A DNA stretch of 64,000 nucleotides, from positions 62,001-126,000 of the forward strand of contig CAWDPQ010000007.1 of the NCBI GenBank assembly GCA_963804245.1. The letters run 5' to 3'. This document shows, one piece after another, positions 45,516 through 54,842 of this stretch. The notes under the pieces were generated by a model, which worked only from the letters and a program-made list of their open reading frames with translations, did not search any database and was not told the origin of the DNA. This DNA is from CAWDPQ01 sp963804245 (GTDB lineage: Bacteria; Acidobacteriota; Vicinamibacteria; Vicinamibacterales; 2-12-FULL-66-21). Made by a program: the position numbers and the translations under genes. Within the stretch, counting starts at the first letter, position 1; each line of letters starts with the position of its first letter.

Positions 45516-46394
45516 ATGAAACAAATGTCATTAGTCCTCGCCCTGGCAGCAGTTACGGTTATCGGATGCTCCAACGGACAGGCGAAGGGGCCGGCGCTCG
45601 AAGTGAAGCCCGGAAGTGACGTCACGCTCCGGAAGACGGACGGCGTCACCGTCAGCGGGCGTCTCGTCGAGGTGCAGCCGGATCAGGTCATTGTCGAAAT
45701 GCGCAATGGTGAGAAAAAGCCGGTCGCCCGCGCGCAGATCGCGAGCGTGCAGGCTGACGTGAAGGCGCTGGAAGACGTCAAGCCAGCCGACGCCGTGCGA
45801 TCGGCAGAGACACCGCGGCCGGCTGAAGCGGCTGTCGAGAAGGCCGCGGACGATCGACCCAAGTACCGCGAGGTCACGATTCCCACAGGAACAGTTCTGC
45901 CAGTTGAATTACAAAGTGCGGTGGCGTCCGACACGAGCAACATCGAGGACCCTGTCCGTGCCACGCTCCGCCGCGCCATCGTCATCGGCGGCGTCCAGGC
46001 GCTGCCGGCCGGAACGGCCGTGCTCGGGCACGTGACCGCAGCTGAGCGGTCGGCCCGCGTCAAGGGCCGCGCACGGATCGCTTTCCGCTTCACGCGTCTC
46101 GATCCTCCCGGCGATGCGGAGAGGGTCACGATTCAGACGGGCGTGATTTCGCGCGTCGCGGCTGCGACCAAGAAACAGGATGCGGCCAAGATTGGCGGCG
46201 GCGCCGTGGGTGGCGCGATCATCGGTGGCATTCTCGGCGGCGGCGACGGCGCGGCGAAAGGTGCGGCGATCGGCGGCGCGGCGGGTACCGGCGTGGTGCT
46301 CTCGACTCGCGGCAAGGAAGTTCGTCTCGGTCCGGGCGCCGATGTTGCCGTCACGCTGCAAGCGCCGGTGACGGTCCGCGTGCTCGTGCGGTAG
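45516..46394 (+). CDS. Glycine-zipper lipoprotein with Sm-like N-terminal segment
   Basis: A 292-residue predicted lipoprotein: MKQMSLVLALAAVTVIGC places the lipidated Cys at 18. A small beta domain (DVTLRKTDGVTVSGRLVEV) is followed by a charged linker. A second domain has VTIPTGTVLPVELQSAVAS, and a glycine zipper (GGGAVGGAIIGGILGGG) lies near residues 223-255. Such zippers insert into or pack against the outer membrane. The second domain is like those in secretion/pilus-associated proteins, but no specific role is assigned. It is divergent from the NtrC-type gene, a possible regulatory link. Confidence 0.75.
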   Translation: MKQMSLVLALAAVTVIGCSNGQAKGPALEVKPGSDVTLRKTDGVTVSGRLVEVQPDQVIVEMRNGEKKPVARAQIASVQADVKALEDVKPADAVRSAETPRPAEAAVEKAADDRPKYREVTIPTGTVLPVELQSAVASDTSNIEDPVRATLRRAIVIGGVQALPAGTAVLGHVTAAERSARVKGRARIAFRFTRLDPPGDAERVTIQTGVISRVAAATKKQDAAKIGGGAVGGAIIGGILGGGDGAAKGAAIGGAAGTGVVLSTRGKEVRLGPGADVAVTLQAPVTVRVLVR

Positions 46395-46462
46395 GAAAAG
46401 GGGACAGTCACCTTTTTGCGAAATCGATACTCGCGCAAAAAGGTGACCGTCCTCTTTTTTCC
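46395..46462 (+). repeat. Long imperfect inverted repeat of the AAAAGGGGACAGTC family (family 3)
   Basis: The left arm GAAAAGGGGACAGTCACCTT and the right arm AAGGTGACCGTCCTCTTTTT flank a short core (TTTGCGAAATCGATACTCGC). It starts at the base after the lipoprotein TAG and may also terminate that transcript. A smaller relative is at 37836. Confidence 0.85.
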
Positions 46463-46474
46463 GATTTTAGGTAG

Positions 46475-46480
46475 TACAGT
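46475..46480 (+). promoter_or_regulatory. Putative leaderless promoter -10 element of the CPBP gene
   Basis: TACAGT followed by six bases and GTG 46487; no ribosome-binding site. The hexamer is the same as that of the kinase gene at 28851. Confidence 0.45.
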
Positions 46481-46486
46481 GCGCGG

Positions 46487-47239
46487 GTGGAGCCCGCTCC
46501 CGAACCCGAGGGCCTGACACCGGCAGCGCCTCAGGTGCTGCCGGTGCAGCGCGCCGGCGCGGCCATCGAAGTGCTCCTCTGTTCCGGTTTCCCGACACAG
46601 CTTCTTCTGATTGGTGTCCTTTCGAGCATCGGGCTGCGCATGCAGACCGAATCGGGGCGGCTGTCTTCGCTGTTCGTCTTCACCGTCTCGTTGCTCGATA
46701 CCGTCCTGGTCGTCGGACTGGTCTTCCTGTTCATCCGTGCGCATGGCGAGTCTGCGCGGGCTCTGCTGCTCGGCTCGCGATCGATCCTGCGGGAAGCGCT
46801 TCTGGGCGTGATTCTCATGCCCATCCTGTTCATTTTCGTTTTCATCGTGCTCGCGCTGATCCTCACGTTTGCGCCGCAACTGCACAATGTCGCCCGCAAC
46901 CCGTTCGAAGACATGCTGCAGACGCCGCGGGACACCCTGGCGTTTGCGCTCGTCGTGATGATTGCCGGCGGCGTTCGCGAGGAGATCCAGCGCGGTTTCA
47001 TCCTGCGCCGGTTCCAGCAGTATCTGGGCGGCGGAGCGGTGGGACTGATTCTCTTCAGCGTGGTTTTCGGTCTCGGGCACATCGAGCAGGGGATCGATGC
47101 GATGCTGGCGACCGGCCTCCTCGGCGCCGCGTGGGGCGGCATCTTTCTCGCGCGCGGCAGCATTGGAGCGCCGATGGTCAGCCACGCGCTGTTCAACCTG
47201 GCACAGCTGATCAAATACGTGGGACTGGCGGTGAGGTAA
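46487..47239 (+). CDS. CPBP-family intramembrane protein (putative CAAX-like protease)
   Basis: A 250-residue polytopic protein with about six to eight hydrophobic helices. The CPBP (Rce1-like) motifs are GGVREEIQRGFILRRF, FSVVFGLGHIEQG and a late SHALFNLAQL. In the first motif the usual Glu-Glu-x3-Arg appears as Arg-Glu-x3-Arg if aligned on the Arg, so one metal-side Glu may be replaced. Members include prenyl-protein-type proteases and inactive scaffolds. GTG 46487 appears leaderless. The GT-C gene begins nine bases after its stop. Confidence 0.8.
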   Translation: MEPAPEPEGLTPAAPQVLPVQRAGAAIEVLLCSGFPTQLLLIGVLSSIGLRMQTESGRLSSLFVFTVSLLDTVLVVGLVFLFIRAHGESARALLLGSRSILREALLGVILMPILFIFVFIVLALILTFAPQLHNVARNPFEDMLQTPRDTLAFALVVMIAGGVREEIQRGFILRRFQQYLGGGAVGLILFSVVFGLGHIEQGIDAMLATGLLGAAWGGIFLARGSIGAPMVSHALFNLAQLIKYVGLAVR

Positions 47240-47242
47240 AAT
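47237..47242 (+). promoter_or_regulatory. Putative leaderless promoter -10 element of the first GT-C gene
   Basis: TAAAAT, the best -10 match of the window, overlaps the CPBP stop codon and stands exactly six bases before GTG 47249. No Shine-Dalgarno sequence intervenes. Confidence 0.5.
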
Positions 47243-47248
47243 CGGCGC

Positions 47249-48643
47249 GTGTTAGGTCTGTCGCGCCGCGAGCTGGCCGGGCTCGTGGCGTTGTTCGTGG
47301 TGACGCTGCCGGCCGTCACTCCCCGGCTCTACTCCTCGGACGAAGTGCAGTACTTTTCGTATCTGCGCTCGCTCTGGTTCGACCACGACGTCTCGTTCGA
47401 GAACGAATATCGATACTTCTACGATCGCGGCGTGGCGCACACGCCCGGGTTCGAAGCGACCTTTCTGCAGCCATCCACGCCGTCGGGCCTGCGCGTGAAC
47501 TTCGGCACGATTGGCAGCGCCATTCTCTGGGCGCCGTTCTACGCGCTCGGCGACATCGCCGCGCGTCTCGCGCGCGCGTCCGGGCAAGAGATCGCCGTCG
47601 ATGGCTTCTCACAGCCCTACATTGTCGCGGTGACCTACGCGTCGGCGTTGTACGGCTTTCTCGCGATCCTGATGTCGGCGGGTGTCGCGCGACGGGTCAC
47701 CGGCTACGGTCTAGCGCCAGCGCTCATCGTCTGGGTGGGAACGCCGCTGCTTTTCTACATGTACGCAGCGCCACCCTATTCGCATGCGTGCTCGGCATTT
47801 GCCGTGGCGCTCTTCGTGACGATCTGGCTTCATGTGCGGAACGACTGGTCGCCGCGAGGCATGGCTGCGCTCGGTGCATCCGCCGCGCTCATGGCCATGG
47901 TTCGCGAGCAGGACATCTTTTTCGCGCTGGGACCAGCGCTCGACTTCGGCTTGACGTTGAATACCCGACGTGCCGCCTTCGCCGGCATGGCCAAGGCGGC
48001 GCTCGTCGGCCTCGCGGTGTTTGTCATCTGCATGCTGCCGCAGCTCATCGCGTATCAGGCATTGAACGGGCATCCCTCGCCCTCGAAGCTCGTATCGCGC
48101 AAAATGACGTGGACGGCGCCGCATGCGCTGCAGGTCCTGTTCTCCCCGGAGCATGGCTTCCTGTTCTGGACGCCTCTCGCGGTCGTGGCCATCGCCGGGC
48201 TCGTGGCGCTGGCGACGCGCGGGCTGGCCGACAACCCTGACGCGCGCCGCATCGGAATCTGTGCTTCCGTAATGGTTGCGGTCCAGGTGTATGTGAGCGG
48301 CAGCGTCGAATCGTGGACCGTTGCCGGCGCGTTCGGTCAGCGCAGGTTCGTGGCCCTGACGGTCCTCCTCGTGCTCGGCGTCGCCACTGCCTGGAAGCTT
48401 TGTGCGCAAGCGTCGCCGGCGGCCCGTTACGCTCTGGCGCTGGGCATTGTCTTCGCGATCTGGTGGAACGTGGCGATGATGGCGCTGTTCGGCGCGGGAA
48501 TGATGGACCGCCAGCGGTTGGAATTGGGACGCAACGCCTACGATGCTTTTATCACGCTGCCGCGCATGGCGCCGCAGATCGCCTACCGTTACTTCGTCCG
48601 TCGGGACTCGTTCTACCAGACCCCACGGCCCGAAACGCCATGA
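47249..48643 (+). CDS. Polytopic GT-C-type glycosyltransferase-like membrane protein
   Basis: A 464-residue protein with about ten hydrophobic helices. The first extracytoplasmic loop holds the acidic motif YSSDEVQYFSYLRSL, where GT-C enzymes place their catalytic Asp. LWAPFYALGDIAARLA and FGQRRFVALTVLLVLGVA recur in the paralogue at 56648 (LIWAPFFAAGH, SFGGRRFDGTIPFF). These enzymes use lipid-linked sugars. No donor can be assigned. It opens a plus-strand glycan locus and starts at a putative leaderless GTG. Confidence 0.75.
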   Translation: MLGLSRRELAGLVALFVVTLPAVTPRLYSSDEVQYFSYLRSLWFDHDVSFENEYRYFYDRGVAHTPGFEATFLQPSTPSGLRVNFGTIGSAILWAPFYALGDIAARLARASGQEIAVDGFSQPYIVAVTYASALYGFLAILMSAGVARRVTGYGLAPALIVWVGTPLLFYMYAAPPYSHACSAFAVALFVTIWLHVRNDWSPRGMAALGASAALMAMVREQDIFFALGPALDFGLTLNTRRAAFAGMAKAALVGLAVFVICMLPQLIAYQALNGHPSPSKLVSRKMTWTAPHALQVLFSPEHGFLFWTPLAVVAIAGLVALATRGLADNPDARRIGICASVMVAVQVYVSGSVESWTVAGAFGQRRFVALTVLLVLGVATAWKLCAQASPAARYALALGIVFAIWWNVAMMALFGAGMMDRQRLELGRNAYDAFITLPRMAPQIAYRYFVRRDSFYQTPRPETP

Positions 48644-48670
48644 GCACGAACGCCACGGGCGGCGCTGAGC

Positions 48671-49855
48671 GTGCGCATCCTCTACTTCGCCGACATCCGG
48701 TTTCCTCTCGAGCGCGCCAATGGCATCCAGACGATGGAGACGTGTCATGCGCTGGCGATGCGCGGGCATGAGGTGCGATTGGTGGTGCGGCCCGATACTC
48801 ACGCTCCGCCTCGTGATCCATTCGCTTACTACGGCCTTCCCCGCTCACCTCGTCTCATCGTCGAACGGGTACCGGCGGCAGGACCACAGTTCGCACGCCG
48901 CGTGGCGTACCTGTCCTTTGCGGCCGGTCGCGTCATGGGAGCGGCACGCGCAGACGTGCTGATGACCCGCGACCTCGGAACGGCGGCGATCTTGAGCAAG
49001 ATGCCGCGCGTGGTTCGCGCGCCGGTCGTTTACGAATCTCACGGCTACGCACCGGACGTGGCAGCGGCGCTGCCGGAAATGGTCACCACCGCGCGTCCGC
49101 CCGGCGCCGCGCGACTGAAGCGGCTGACCGAACGCGAGGCAGCCGTCTGGAGAGATGCCGACGGCTACGTCACGATCACGGCGGGACTGGCGCGCGTGCT
49201 CGAGGAGAAATTCGGCAGGCGCTCGCACACCGCGGTTGTCCCCGATGGAGTGCGCGTGAACTCCACACCCGACAGTCCGGAAACACCGGAAGCGCAGGTT
49301 GTCGTCGGCTACGCCGGCCACCTCTATCCCTGGAAGGGTGTGGATCTCTTGCTCGACGCGATAGCGCAAACCTCGCAGGCCTCGGCGCTCATCGTGGGAG
49401 GACACGAGGTGGAAGGCGATCGAGCCCGTCTCGAGGCGCTGGCGGCCGCTCTTGGCATTTCCTCCCGCGTGACGTTCACCGGCCACGTCGGACCTGCGCA
49501 GGTGCCGGCGCTTTTGCGTCGGGCGACCATTCTGGCGCTGCCGAACCCGGCCTCAGCGATCTCGACGCACTTCACCTCGCCGCTGAAGCTGTTCGAGTAC
49601 ATGGCCGCGGGACGGGCAATTGTCGCGTCAGACCTGCCGGCCATACGAGAGGTGCTGCGCCATGAAGTCAACGCCCTGCTCGTGACGCCTGGTGATTCGA
49701 CAGCGTTCGCCCAGGGAATCGAGCGGTTGCTTGCCGACGGCGAGCTGGCGGCAAGGCTCGCTCGAAACGCTCTGAACGATGTCGACGATTACACCTGGTC
49801 GCGGCGCGCCGAGCGGCTCGAGGCGCTGTTCGAAGAGGTACGCAGCGCTCGATGA
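48671..49855 (+). CDS. Glycosyltransferase, GT4-like
   Basis: A 394-residue GT-B enzyme. The N-terminal acceptor domain starts RILYFADIRFPLERANGIQT. The donor domain has VVGYAGHLYPWKGVDLLLDA, VTFTGHVGPAQVPALLRRA and the nucleotide-sugar EX7E-type region around LKLFEYMAAGRAIVASDLPA then IREVL. It adds a sugar to a glycan on the cytoplasmic face. GTG 48671 is the start. It is translationally coupled to the following methyltransferase (ATGA overlap). Confidence 0.88.
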   Translation: MRILYFADIRFPLERANGIQTMETCHALAMRGHEVRLVVRPDTHAPPRDPFAYYGLPRSPRLIVERVPAAGPQFARRVAYLSFAAGRVMGAARADVLMTRDLGTAAILSKMPRVVRAPVVYESHGYAPDVAAALPEMVTTARPPGAARLKRLTEREAAVWRDADGYVTITAGLARVLEEKFGRRSHTAVVPDGVRVNSTPDSPETPEAQVVVGYAGHLYPWKGVDLLLDAIAQTSQASALIVGGHEVEGDRARLEALAAALGISSRVTFTGHVGPAQVPALLRRATILALPNPASAISTHFTSPLKLFEYMAAGRAIVASDLPAIREVLRHEVNALLVTPGDSTAFAQGIERLLADGELAARLARNALNDVDDYTWSRRAERLEALFEEVRSAR

Positions 49856-50940
49856 TCTCCGACCGGCTACTTTCGATCGTGCGATGTCCCGGCTGTCACT
49901 CAATGCTGACGGTGGACCCGGCCACTCGCACGACGTTGCGGTGTACGAGCTGCGGAACCGAGTACCCGCAGCCGTCGGAGTCGTACCTGGACCTGCGTCC
50001 ACGCGAGCAATTCGCGGAACAGACCAAGTATCTCGATGCCTCGCTTCACGCCGACGCACGACACGAACGCGTATCCCCGCCGCTGCTTGGCTCCAAGATT
50101 CGGAACGACATGCTTCGCCGGTTTCTCAAGCCCTCTCCCGGCGATCGGCTGGTCGACCTCGGCTGCGGCAGCGGACGCGCGCTGCTCTGGAACCGCGACT
50201 GGGGCGCCGAGGCCATCGGTGTCGACATCGCCCCGTTCTTCTCCGAAGACGCGCGGCGGGAGGTGCCGCTGCTGCTCGGCGACCTGCGACGTCTTCCGTT
50301 CGGCGACGGTGTGTTCAACCGGGCCTACTCGCTCGACGTTCTGGAGCACCTATCCCCGGCCGCGCTGCGCGGCATGCTAGGCGAAGCCAGCCGCATTCTC
50401 GAGCCCGGCGGCACGCTCTTCGTCTACACACACGTGCGGAAGAATGCGCCGGCCGCGGCAGGCTTGCGCTGGATCAACAACGCAGCGCGTGTGCTCGAGC
50501 GTCTCGGGATGGTGGATATCAGGCAGGAACGCCTGCGGAAGTCCGACCACTTGAATCCGCTGGCTGATATCCCGGAGCTCGAGCGCGTGGCCAGCGAGGC
50601 AGGATTTCGCATCGCGCGCATCACGTACTACACGCCGATCGTCGGCGGCTTCATCGAGAACATCTTGATACGCGTCGCCGAAAGGGCCATGACGCGGAGG
50701 GCGGCTCGACGCCTGCAGAGCACGAATCCTGGAAACGAATCCTCCGGGCATGAGCTCGCCATCCGCGAGGCTCGCAGAAACGCCAAGGACCGGATCGCGC
50801 ACAAGGGTCCGACCTATTTCGCATTGCGCACGCTCTCGGCGGCAATGAAGCTGGACCTGGTGCTGTTCGGGCGTATTCGATCGGGACCCTTTTTTGCGCT
50901 TCTGGAGAAGACCTCCGCCCGGGCGCCGGCGCAACGATGA
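49852..50940 (+). CDS. SAM-dependent methyltransferase with N-terminal zinc-ribbon
   Basis: A 362-residue protein. The N-terminal segment CPGCHSMLTVDPATRTTLRC then TSCGTEYP is a Trm112-like zinc ribbon with four Cys. A class I methyltransferase core follows: LVDLGCGSGRALLWN (motif I), VDIAPFF, and RAYSLDVLEHLSPAALRGML. Its place among glycosyltransferases, with stop/start overlaps on both sides (49852-49855 and 50937-50940), suggests methylation of a glycan or lipid intermediate. The substrate is unknown. Confidence 0.85.
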   Translation: MISDRLLSIVRCPGCHSMLTVDPATRTTLRCTSCGTEYPQPSESYLDLRPREQFAEQTKYLDASLHADARHERVSPPLLGSKIRNDMLRRFLKPSPGDRLVDLGCGSGRALLWNRDWGAEAIGVDIAPFFSEDARREVPLLLGDLRRLPFGDGVFNRAYSLDVLEHLSPAALRGMLGEASRILEPGGTLFVYTHVRKNAPAAAGLRWINNAARVLERLGMVDIRQERLRKSDHLNPLADIPELERVASEAGFRIARITYYTPIVGGFIENILIRVAERAMTRRAARRLQSTNPGNESSGHELAIREARRNAKDRIAHKGPTYFALRTLSAAMKLDLVLFGRIRSGPFFALLEKTSARAPAQR

Positions 50941-52149
50941 GAATCCTTTACGCGGCAATCGATCAGACCGTGCCCGGTACGGTCGGCGGATCCGTGCACG
51001 TGACCGCGGTCGCGGAAGGGTTGGCAGAACTTGGCCACGAGGTCCAGGTTCTGGTCGCTCCCGGAGACGGTATGTTTCCGGCAATCCGCGGCGTGCGATG
51101 GACAGCGATGAGTCCGCCGCTGGGGGCGTCAGGATTGCGTTGGATGCGACGCCGTGCCGTGACGCGCATCGCGCGCGCGCTGCAGCCACAGGTGGTCATC
51201 GAGCGCTACTACAATTTCGGCGGTGAAGGCATCGCCGCTGGTCGGGCCGTCGGCGCTGTCACCGTATTGGAAGTCAATGCGCCGGTGGTCGATTTCCCGG
51301 GCGCGAAGAAGGCTCTCCTCGACAAAGCTCTGCTCGTCGAACCGATGCGCCGTTGGCGCGAAGCCATTTGCAATGCCGCAGATCTCATCGTGACGCCGAG
51401 CGTGGCGATGCTGCCGCCTGAAACGGATCCAGCGAAGATCGTCAGGCTCGAGTGGGGCGCGGATACCGTGCGATTCCACCCAGGCGCAACCGGCAGCGTG
51501 CCCTTCCCTCGGTCCAGTGGGACTGTCGCCGTATTTGCGGGAGCGTTCAGGAGTTGGCACGGGGCAATCCATTTCGCGCGGGCGATCCGCGAGGTTCGGC
51601 AGCACGGCCAACACGACGTCACGGCTGTGTTCGTTGGCGACGGACCGGAACTCGTCCACGTTCAAACAGAAGCAGCCGGTCTCGACGATGTGCACTTCAC
51701 GGGTGCGATCGAGCACGATCGCATGCCGGCGCTGCTGGCAGCTGCTGATATCGGCGTCGCGCCGTTCGACGTCGCGGCCCATCGTCCGCTGTCGCTCGGC
51801 TTCTTCTGGTCGCCCCTCAAGATCTTCGAGTACCATGGCGTCCGGACTGCCCGTCGTCGCACCGGCCGTCGATCGGATACCTGCCCTCGTGTCGCACGAG
51901 CGAGAGGGCATTCTCTACGACCCGGAGTCGGCCGGAGCCCTGGCCGGAGCGCTCGAGAGACTAACGGACCGGACGCTTAGACAACGCCTGAGCGCCGCGG
52001 CGCGCGAGCGCGCCGTGCGCGACTACAGCTGGGCCGCGCACTGCAAGGCGCTGGAACAAGCCATAAGAAAGGAAGAAGGAAGAAGGAAGAAGGAGGAAGA
52101 GCGCCGGCGGCCCGAGCGACCCTTTCGGCGTGGCTCAGGGTCGTCCTGA
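50937..52149 (+). CDS. Glycosyltransferase, GT4-like, one frameshift and repeat-derived tail
   Basis: About 404 residues. The GT-B fold opens RILYAAIDQTVPGTVGGSVH. The donor domain has VAVFAGAFRSWHGAIHFARA, VHFTGAIEHDRMPALLAAAD and SPLKIFEYMASGLPVVAPAV, the last motif restored by dropping one C of the CC at 51833-51834. After SWAAHCKALEQAIRK the reading continues into purine-rich GGAAGAA repeats and family 1 repeat copy C, so the natural end is probably about residue 380 and the tail is an insertion product. It is coupled to the methyltransferase upstream. Confidence 0.83.
52071..52100 (+). repeat. Purine-rich GGAAGAA short repeat
   Basis: GGAAGAAGGAAGAAGGAAGA-type sequence at the 3' end of a glycosyltransferase gene. 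The complementary tract (CTTCCTTCTTCCTTCCTTCT and similar) is at 59240-59270, also next to a family 1 repeat, so the two repeat types travel together. Confidence 0.65.
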
Positions 52150-52310
52150 GCGTGTCGAAGGACGAGGCGCGTAGTCGCCGAGCGAGAGCGCTTGGGGGTG
52201 CCCGCCTCCGCTGGTCGCGGAACAGGCGAGCGACCAGCTGTGGCGAGGTCTCGCCGTAGCGCATGGATTGTTGGCGCGCGGAGGCGGAGGGCCCCAAGCG
52301 CCCTGAGAAA
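52111..52310 (-). repeat. Family 1 repeat copy C, long form
   Basis: Reverse orientation relative to copies A, B and D. Read on the minus strand it begins TTTCTCAGGGCGCTTGGGGC and ends GCGCTCTCGCTCGGCGACTA, CGCGCCTCGTCCTTCGACAC and GCTCAGGACGACCCTGAGCC. Between the two stem arms it carries an extra ~90 bases that themselves have inverted CCGCCTCCG / CGGAGGCGG ends. No ORF inside is credible. Confidence 0.75.
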
Positions 52311-52317
52311 AGATGGC

Positions 52318-52323
52318 TAGGAT
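52318..52323 (+). promoter_or_regulatory. Putative -10 element of the glycosyltransferase gene at 52333
   Basis: TAGGAT stands nine bases before ATG 52333, so the leader would be only two or three bases. It lies directly after repeat copy C, which separates the two halves of the glycan locus. Confidence 0.35.
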
Positions 52324-52332
52324 CAGCGAGTA

Positions 52333-53595
52333 ATGAAGGTCCTTCTGGCGACCGACGCGTTTCCGCCAAACTGCGGCGGCAGCGGCTGGAGTACGTTCGA
52401 GCTGGCCAGGAGCCTCCGCGGCCGCGGGCACGCGGTGCTGGTCGTTCAGCCCAGGCCGGGCAGCGACACTCGCGTGCGTGAGGCCGCGTACGACGGTTTC
52501 CGTGTGCTCGAGTTCGGCGCGGCAGCGCCGACCCTCCCTTACGTCCGCAACTATTTCAAGAACGAACGTCTGTACGACAAGTTGTCCGCGTTCCTGGCGC
52601 AAGTGATCACGGCTGAAAGAGTCGATATCGTGCACGGACAGCACGTGTTGACCTGCCTGCCAGCCGTCGATGCGGCCCATCGAACGGGCGTTCCATCGGT
52701 GTGCACGGTGCGTGACTATTGGCCCGTGTGCTACTGGTCGGACCTCATTCACACCGACGACGGTGTCTCGCTCTGTCCTGAATGTTCAGCGGGAATGATG
52801 ACGCGCTGCGTGAGACCGCGCGCCGGCGCCGCATGGCCGGCGGCTCTTCCGATGATTCCTTACATGCGGGCCAACCTGGCTCGGAAAAGGCGCGGCCTCG
52901 CCGCGGCCGATGCGGTCATCGCGGTGAGCTCGGTGATCGCCCGGGATCTTCACGCACGCGCTCCCGAGCTGGCCGCGACCCGAATGGAAGTCATCCCGAA
53001 TCCGCTCGACGTCGAAGATCTGCGCGCTCGGGCGGCGGCCTCGGCGTCACCACTGGCGGGCCCCTATGCCCTTTACCTCGGAAAGCTGGCGCCGAACAAG
53101 GGAACGTCGCAATTGATCCGGGTCGCTCGCGGCGCCGGGCTGCAATGGCCGCTCGTGATTGCTGGAGATGGTCCTGATCGGGCGTCGCTCGAAGTCGAGG
53201 CAGGAGCGTCTGGCAGCGAGGTGCGCTTCACCGGCTGGCTGGACCAGGATCAGGCCATGCGTTGGCTGGGACATTGCTCGATGCTCATCTTTCCCTCGCG
53301 CGGACCGGAATCGCTCAGCCGCGTGCTGCTCGAGGCCAGCGCGCTGGGAATTCCCATTGCGGCAATGGACACGGGCGGAACAACCGACATCATCGAGGAT
53401 GAGCGCACCGGTCTGCTGTCGAAGACACCGGATGAATTGTCACAGGACGTGCGGCGGCTGGCCAGCGATCGGGAACTGCGCGAACGATTGGGTGCGGCTG
53501 CGCGCGCGCGAACCGCCGAGCGCTTCGACTCGCGCGTCGTAGTCACCCGGGTCGAAGAGCTCTACTTCGATCTCAAACGGAATCGGGCGCGGTGA
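52333..53595 (+). CDS. Glycosyltransferase, GT4-like
   Basis: A 420-residue GT-B enzyme: KVLLATDAFPPNCGGSGWST at the N-terminus, a Cys-containing acceptor region (VCYWSDLIHTDDGVSLCPEC), ALYLGKLAPNKGTSQLIRVA in the donor domain, and the EX7E motif in SRGPESLSRVLLEASALGIP (Glu at both ends). It adds a sugar to an exported glycan. ATG 52333 follows repeat copy C and a -10-like TAGGAT. Its stop overlaps the next glycosyltransferase start. Confidence 0.88.
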   Translation: MKVLLATDAFPPNCGGSGWSTFELARSLRGRGHAVLVVQPRPGSDTRVREAAYDGFRVLEFGAAAPTLPYVRNYFKNERLYDKLSAFLAQVITAERVDIVHGQHVLTCLPAVDAAHRTGVPSVCTVRDYWPVCYWSDLIHTDDGVSLCPECSAGMMTRCVRPRAGAAWPAALPMIPYMRANLARKRRGLAAADAVIAVSSVIARDLHARAPELAATRMEVIPNPLDVEDLRARAAASASPLAGPYALYLGKLAPNKGTSQLIRVARGAGLQWPLVIAGDGPDRASLEVEAGASGSEVRFTGWLDQDQAMRWLGHCSMLIFPSRGPESLSRVLLEASALGIPIAAMDTGGTTDIIEDERTGLLSKTPDELSQDVRRLASDRELRERLGAAARARTAERFDSRVVVTRVEELYFDLKRNRAR

Positions 53596-54842
53596 TGGGT
53601 TTCCGCCACCTTCGCGTCGCCATCGTGGCACGGTCTGTCCATCCACTGCACGGCTTCGGTGGGCTCGAGCGCTCGGTCTACGATCTCGCGAGGTTCCTGG
53701 CGCGGTCCGAAGTCGACGTCACACTGGTAACCGCTCCACCGCGTGCCGGCCGCTCCGCCGACGAGATCCATCCGGGTCTTCGTGCAGTGTATGTGCCGTA
53801 CCGGACGTTTCCATTGGCTGGGCGTCGCGGGACCACCGTGATCGACCGCAGCACCGCGTATCCGGTTTTCGGACTGCGCGCTGGCCGCGCCGCCCTCGAC
53901 CTCGTGCGCTCCGGCAGCGTCGATATCGTCCACGGCTTCGGCGCGAGCGTTCTCGGGTACGCGCGGCGGCGGCGTGAGCATGCCGTCCCCCTCGTCCTCA
54001 ACCCGCAGGGGTTGGAGGAATTTGGCGCCACCGATCCTTCACGCGCCAGGCTCAAACGAGCGGCCTACCTGCCGTTGCGAAAAGCCGTACTCGCGTGCGC
54101 GAGAGCGGCTGACCGCATCATCGCCACCGATCGAGCCCTGCAACCTGTGGTCGAGCATCATCTTCGAGTGCCGGCCGATCGGGTGTGCGTGATCCCGAAC
54201 GGTGTCGATTTGGAATCGCTCGACTCACTGGCGACAGGCGAGGATGGCGCGAGAGTTCGCGTGAATGCCGGTATCGCTCCGGACGAAGCCGTACTCCTGA
54301 GTGTCGGACGCATCGAAAAAAACAAAGGGTTCCACATCCTTGTTGACGCACTCGCCGCCATTCGCTTGCACGGCGGCCCCGCCGCAGTCCAGAAGTGGAA
54401 ATGGGTGCTGGTCGGTGATGGCCCACATCGACACGTCGTGGAACGACAGATCGATCAGGCAGGCATCCGCGATCGGACGATTCTTGCCGGACGCGTTGAC
54501 GACAAAACGCTCCATTCATGGTACGAAGCGGCGGCGCTCTTCGTGCACCCGACCTTGTACGAGGGCAGCTCCCTCGTGACGCTCGAAGTCATGGCTCACC
54601 GCAAGGCGGTTGTCGCAACTCTTGCGGGGGGCCTTCCGGACAAGGTGAAGCCCGGCATCAACGGTTGGCTCGTGGAACCGGGAAAAGCCGATGCGCTGGC
54701 TGCGGTTCTCAGTGGCGCCTTGGGAAATCTGTCACAACTGGCCCCGATGGGACGGTCAGGCCGCGCCATCGTCGAAGCCGAATTCGACTGGCCGATTCTG
54801 GCGCGCAAGCACCTCGAACTGTATGGTGGGCTCCTGGCGTAA
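53592..54842 (+). CDS. Glycosyltransferase, GT4-like
   Basis: A 416-residue GT-B enzyme. The N-terminal VAIVARSVHPLHGFGGLERS has the glycine-rich GGLER motif. VIPNGVDLESLDSL, LSVGRIEKNKGFHILVDALA and the donor motif HPTLYEGSSLVTLEVMAHRK (EX7E) follow. It starts at GTG 53592 (overlapping the preceding TGA) or ATG 53595, so it is translationally coupled to its neighbour. The sugar is unknown. Confidence 0.88.
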   Translation: MMGFRHLRVAIVARSVHPLHGFGGLERSVYDLARFLARSEVDVTLVTAPPRAGRSADEIHPGLRAVYVPYRTFPLAGRRGTTVIDRSTAYPVFGLRAGRAALDLVRSGSVDIVHGFGASVLGYARRRREHAVPLVLNPQGLEEFGATDPSRARLKRAAYLPLRKAVLACARAADRIIATDRALQPVVEHHLRVPADRVCVIPNGVDLESLDSLATGEDGARVRVNAGIAPDEAVLLSVGRIEKNKGFHILVDALAAIRLHGGPAAVQKWKWVLVGDGPHRHVVERQIDQAGIRDRTILAGRVDDKTLHSWYEAAALFVHPTLYEGSSLVTLEVMAHRKAVVATLAGGLPDKVKPGINGWLVEPGKADALAAVLSGALGNLSQLAPMGRSGRAIVEAEFDWPILARKHLELYGGLLA

